Assembly (NCBI GenBank): GCA_900554165.1
Contig: USGR01000076.1
Location: 1 to 5,491 of the forward strand
Source: an uncultured Oscillospiraceae bacterium
GTDB lineage: Bacteria; Bacillota_A; Clostridia; Oscillospirales; Acutalibacteraceae
DNA: 5,491 bases
Direction of reading: 5' to 3'
The position numbers and the translations under genes are program-made. This document shows positions 5,428 through 5,491 of the stretch, piece after piece (positions within the stretch are counted from its first letter, which is position 1; each line of letters begins with the position of its first letter). The notes under the pieces were generated by a model. It saw only the letters and a list, made by a program, of their open reading frames with translations, made no database searches and had not been told where the DNA came from.

Positions 5428-5491
<64 letters not shown>

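Overview
The window is a piece of a clostridial-type (anaerobic Bacillota) chromosome. It carries the [FeFe]-hydrogenase maturation locus, read entirely from the minus strand. In transcription order, from high to low coordinates, it holds: the 3' part of a tRNA-Cys gene with its terminator (5389-5491); about 380 bases with no convincing gene but with several hairpins and a second minus-strand terminator (4975-5006); a small TM1266-type hydrogenase-system regulator gene (4480-4731); hydE (3416-4483); a 584-base spacer; hydG (1413-2831); a 615-base spacer; and the first 265 codons of hydF (1-797), which runs off the left edge. The assignment to Clostridia is inferred from the HydG and HydF sequence character, AGGAGG-like ribosome binding sites and gene order. 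No taxonomic marker is present.

The genes form one pathway. HydG cleaves tyrosine and delivers Fe with CO and cyanide ligands. HydE acts on the HydG product on the way to the azadithiolate-bridged diiron unit. HydF is the GTPase scaffold that carries the assembled subcluster to apo-HydA. The TM1266-like protein is a small ACT/NikR-like domain protein regularly found with these genes, and its exact role is not settled. It overlaps hydE by 4 bases (ATGA), so the two are probably translationally coupled. No hydrogenase structural gene (hydA/hndD) is visible.

The most unusual part is the space between the genes. Two spacers of about 600 bases interrupt what is usually a compact operon. The hydG-hydF spacer contains what looks like a decayed, same-strand copy of the 3' part of hydG: 30 of 39 bases match, the reading FNISDNIALNEVV parallels FDVSDNRTLDEVV, and in-frame stops lie on both sides. 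The two spacers also share a 30-base block matching at 22 positions. The spacers therefore look like remnants of duplicated or repeated DNA rather than designed regulatory regions. I see no clear new system; the decayed hydG tail and the shared spacer element are the observations most worth checking.
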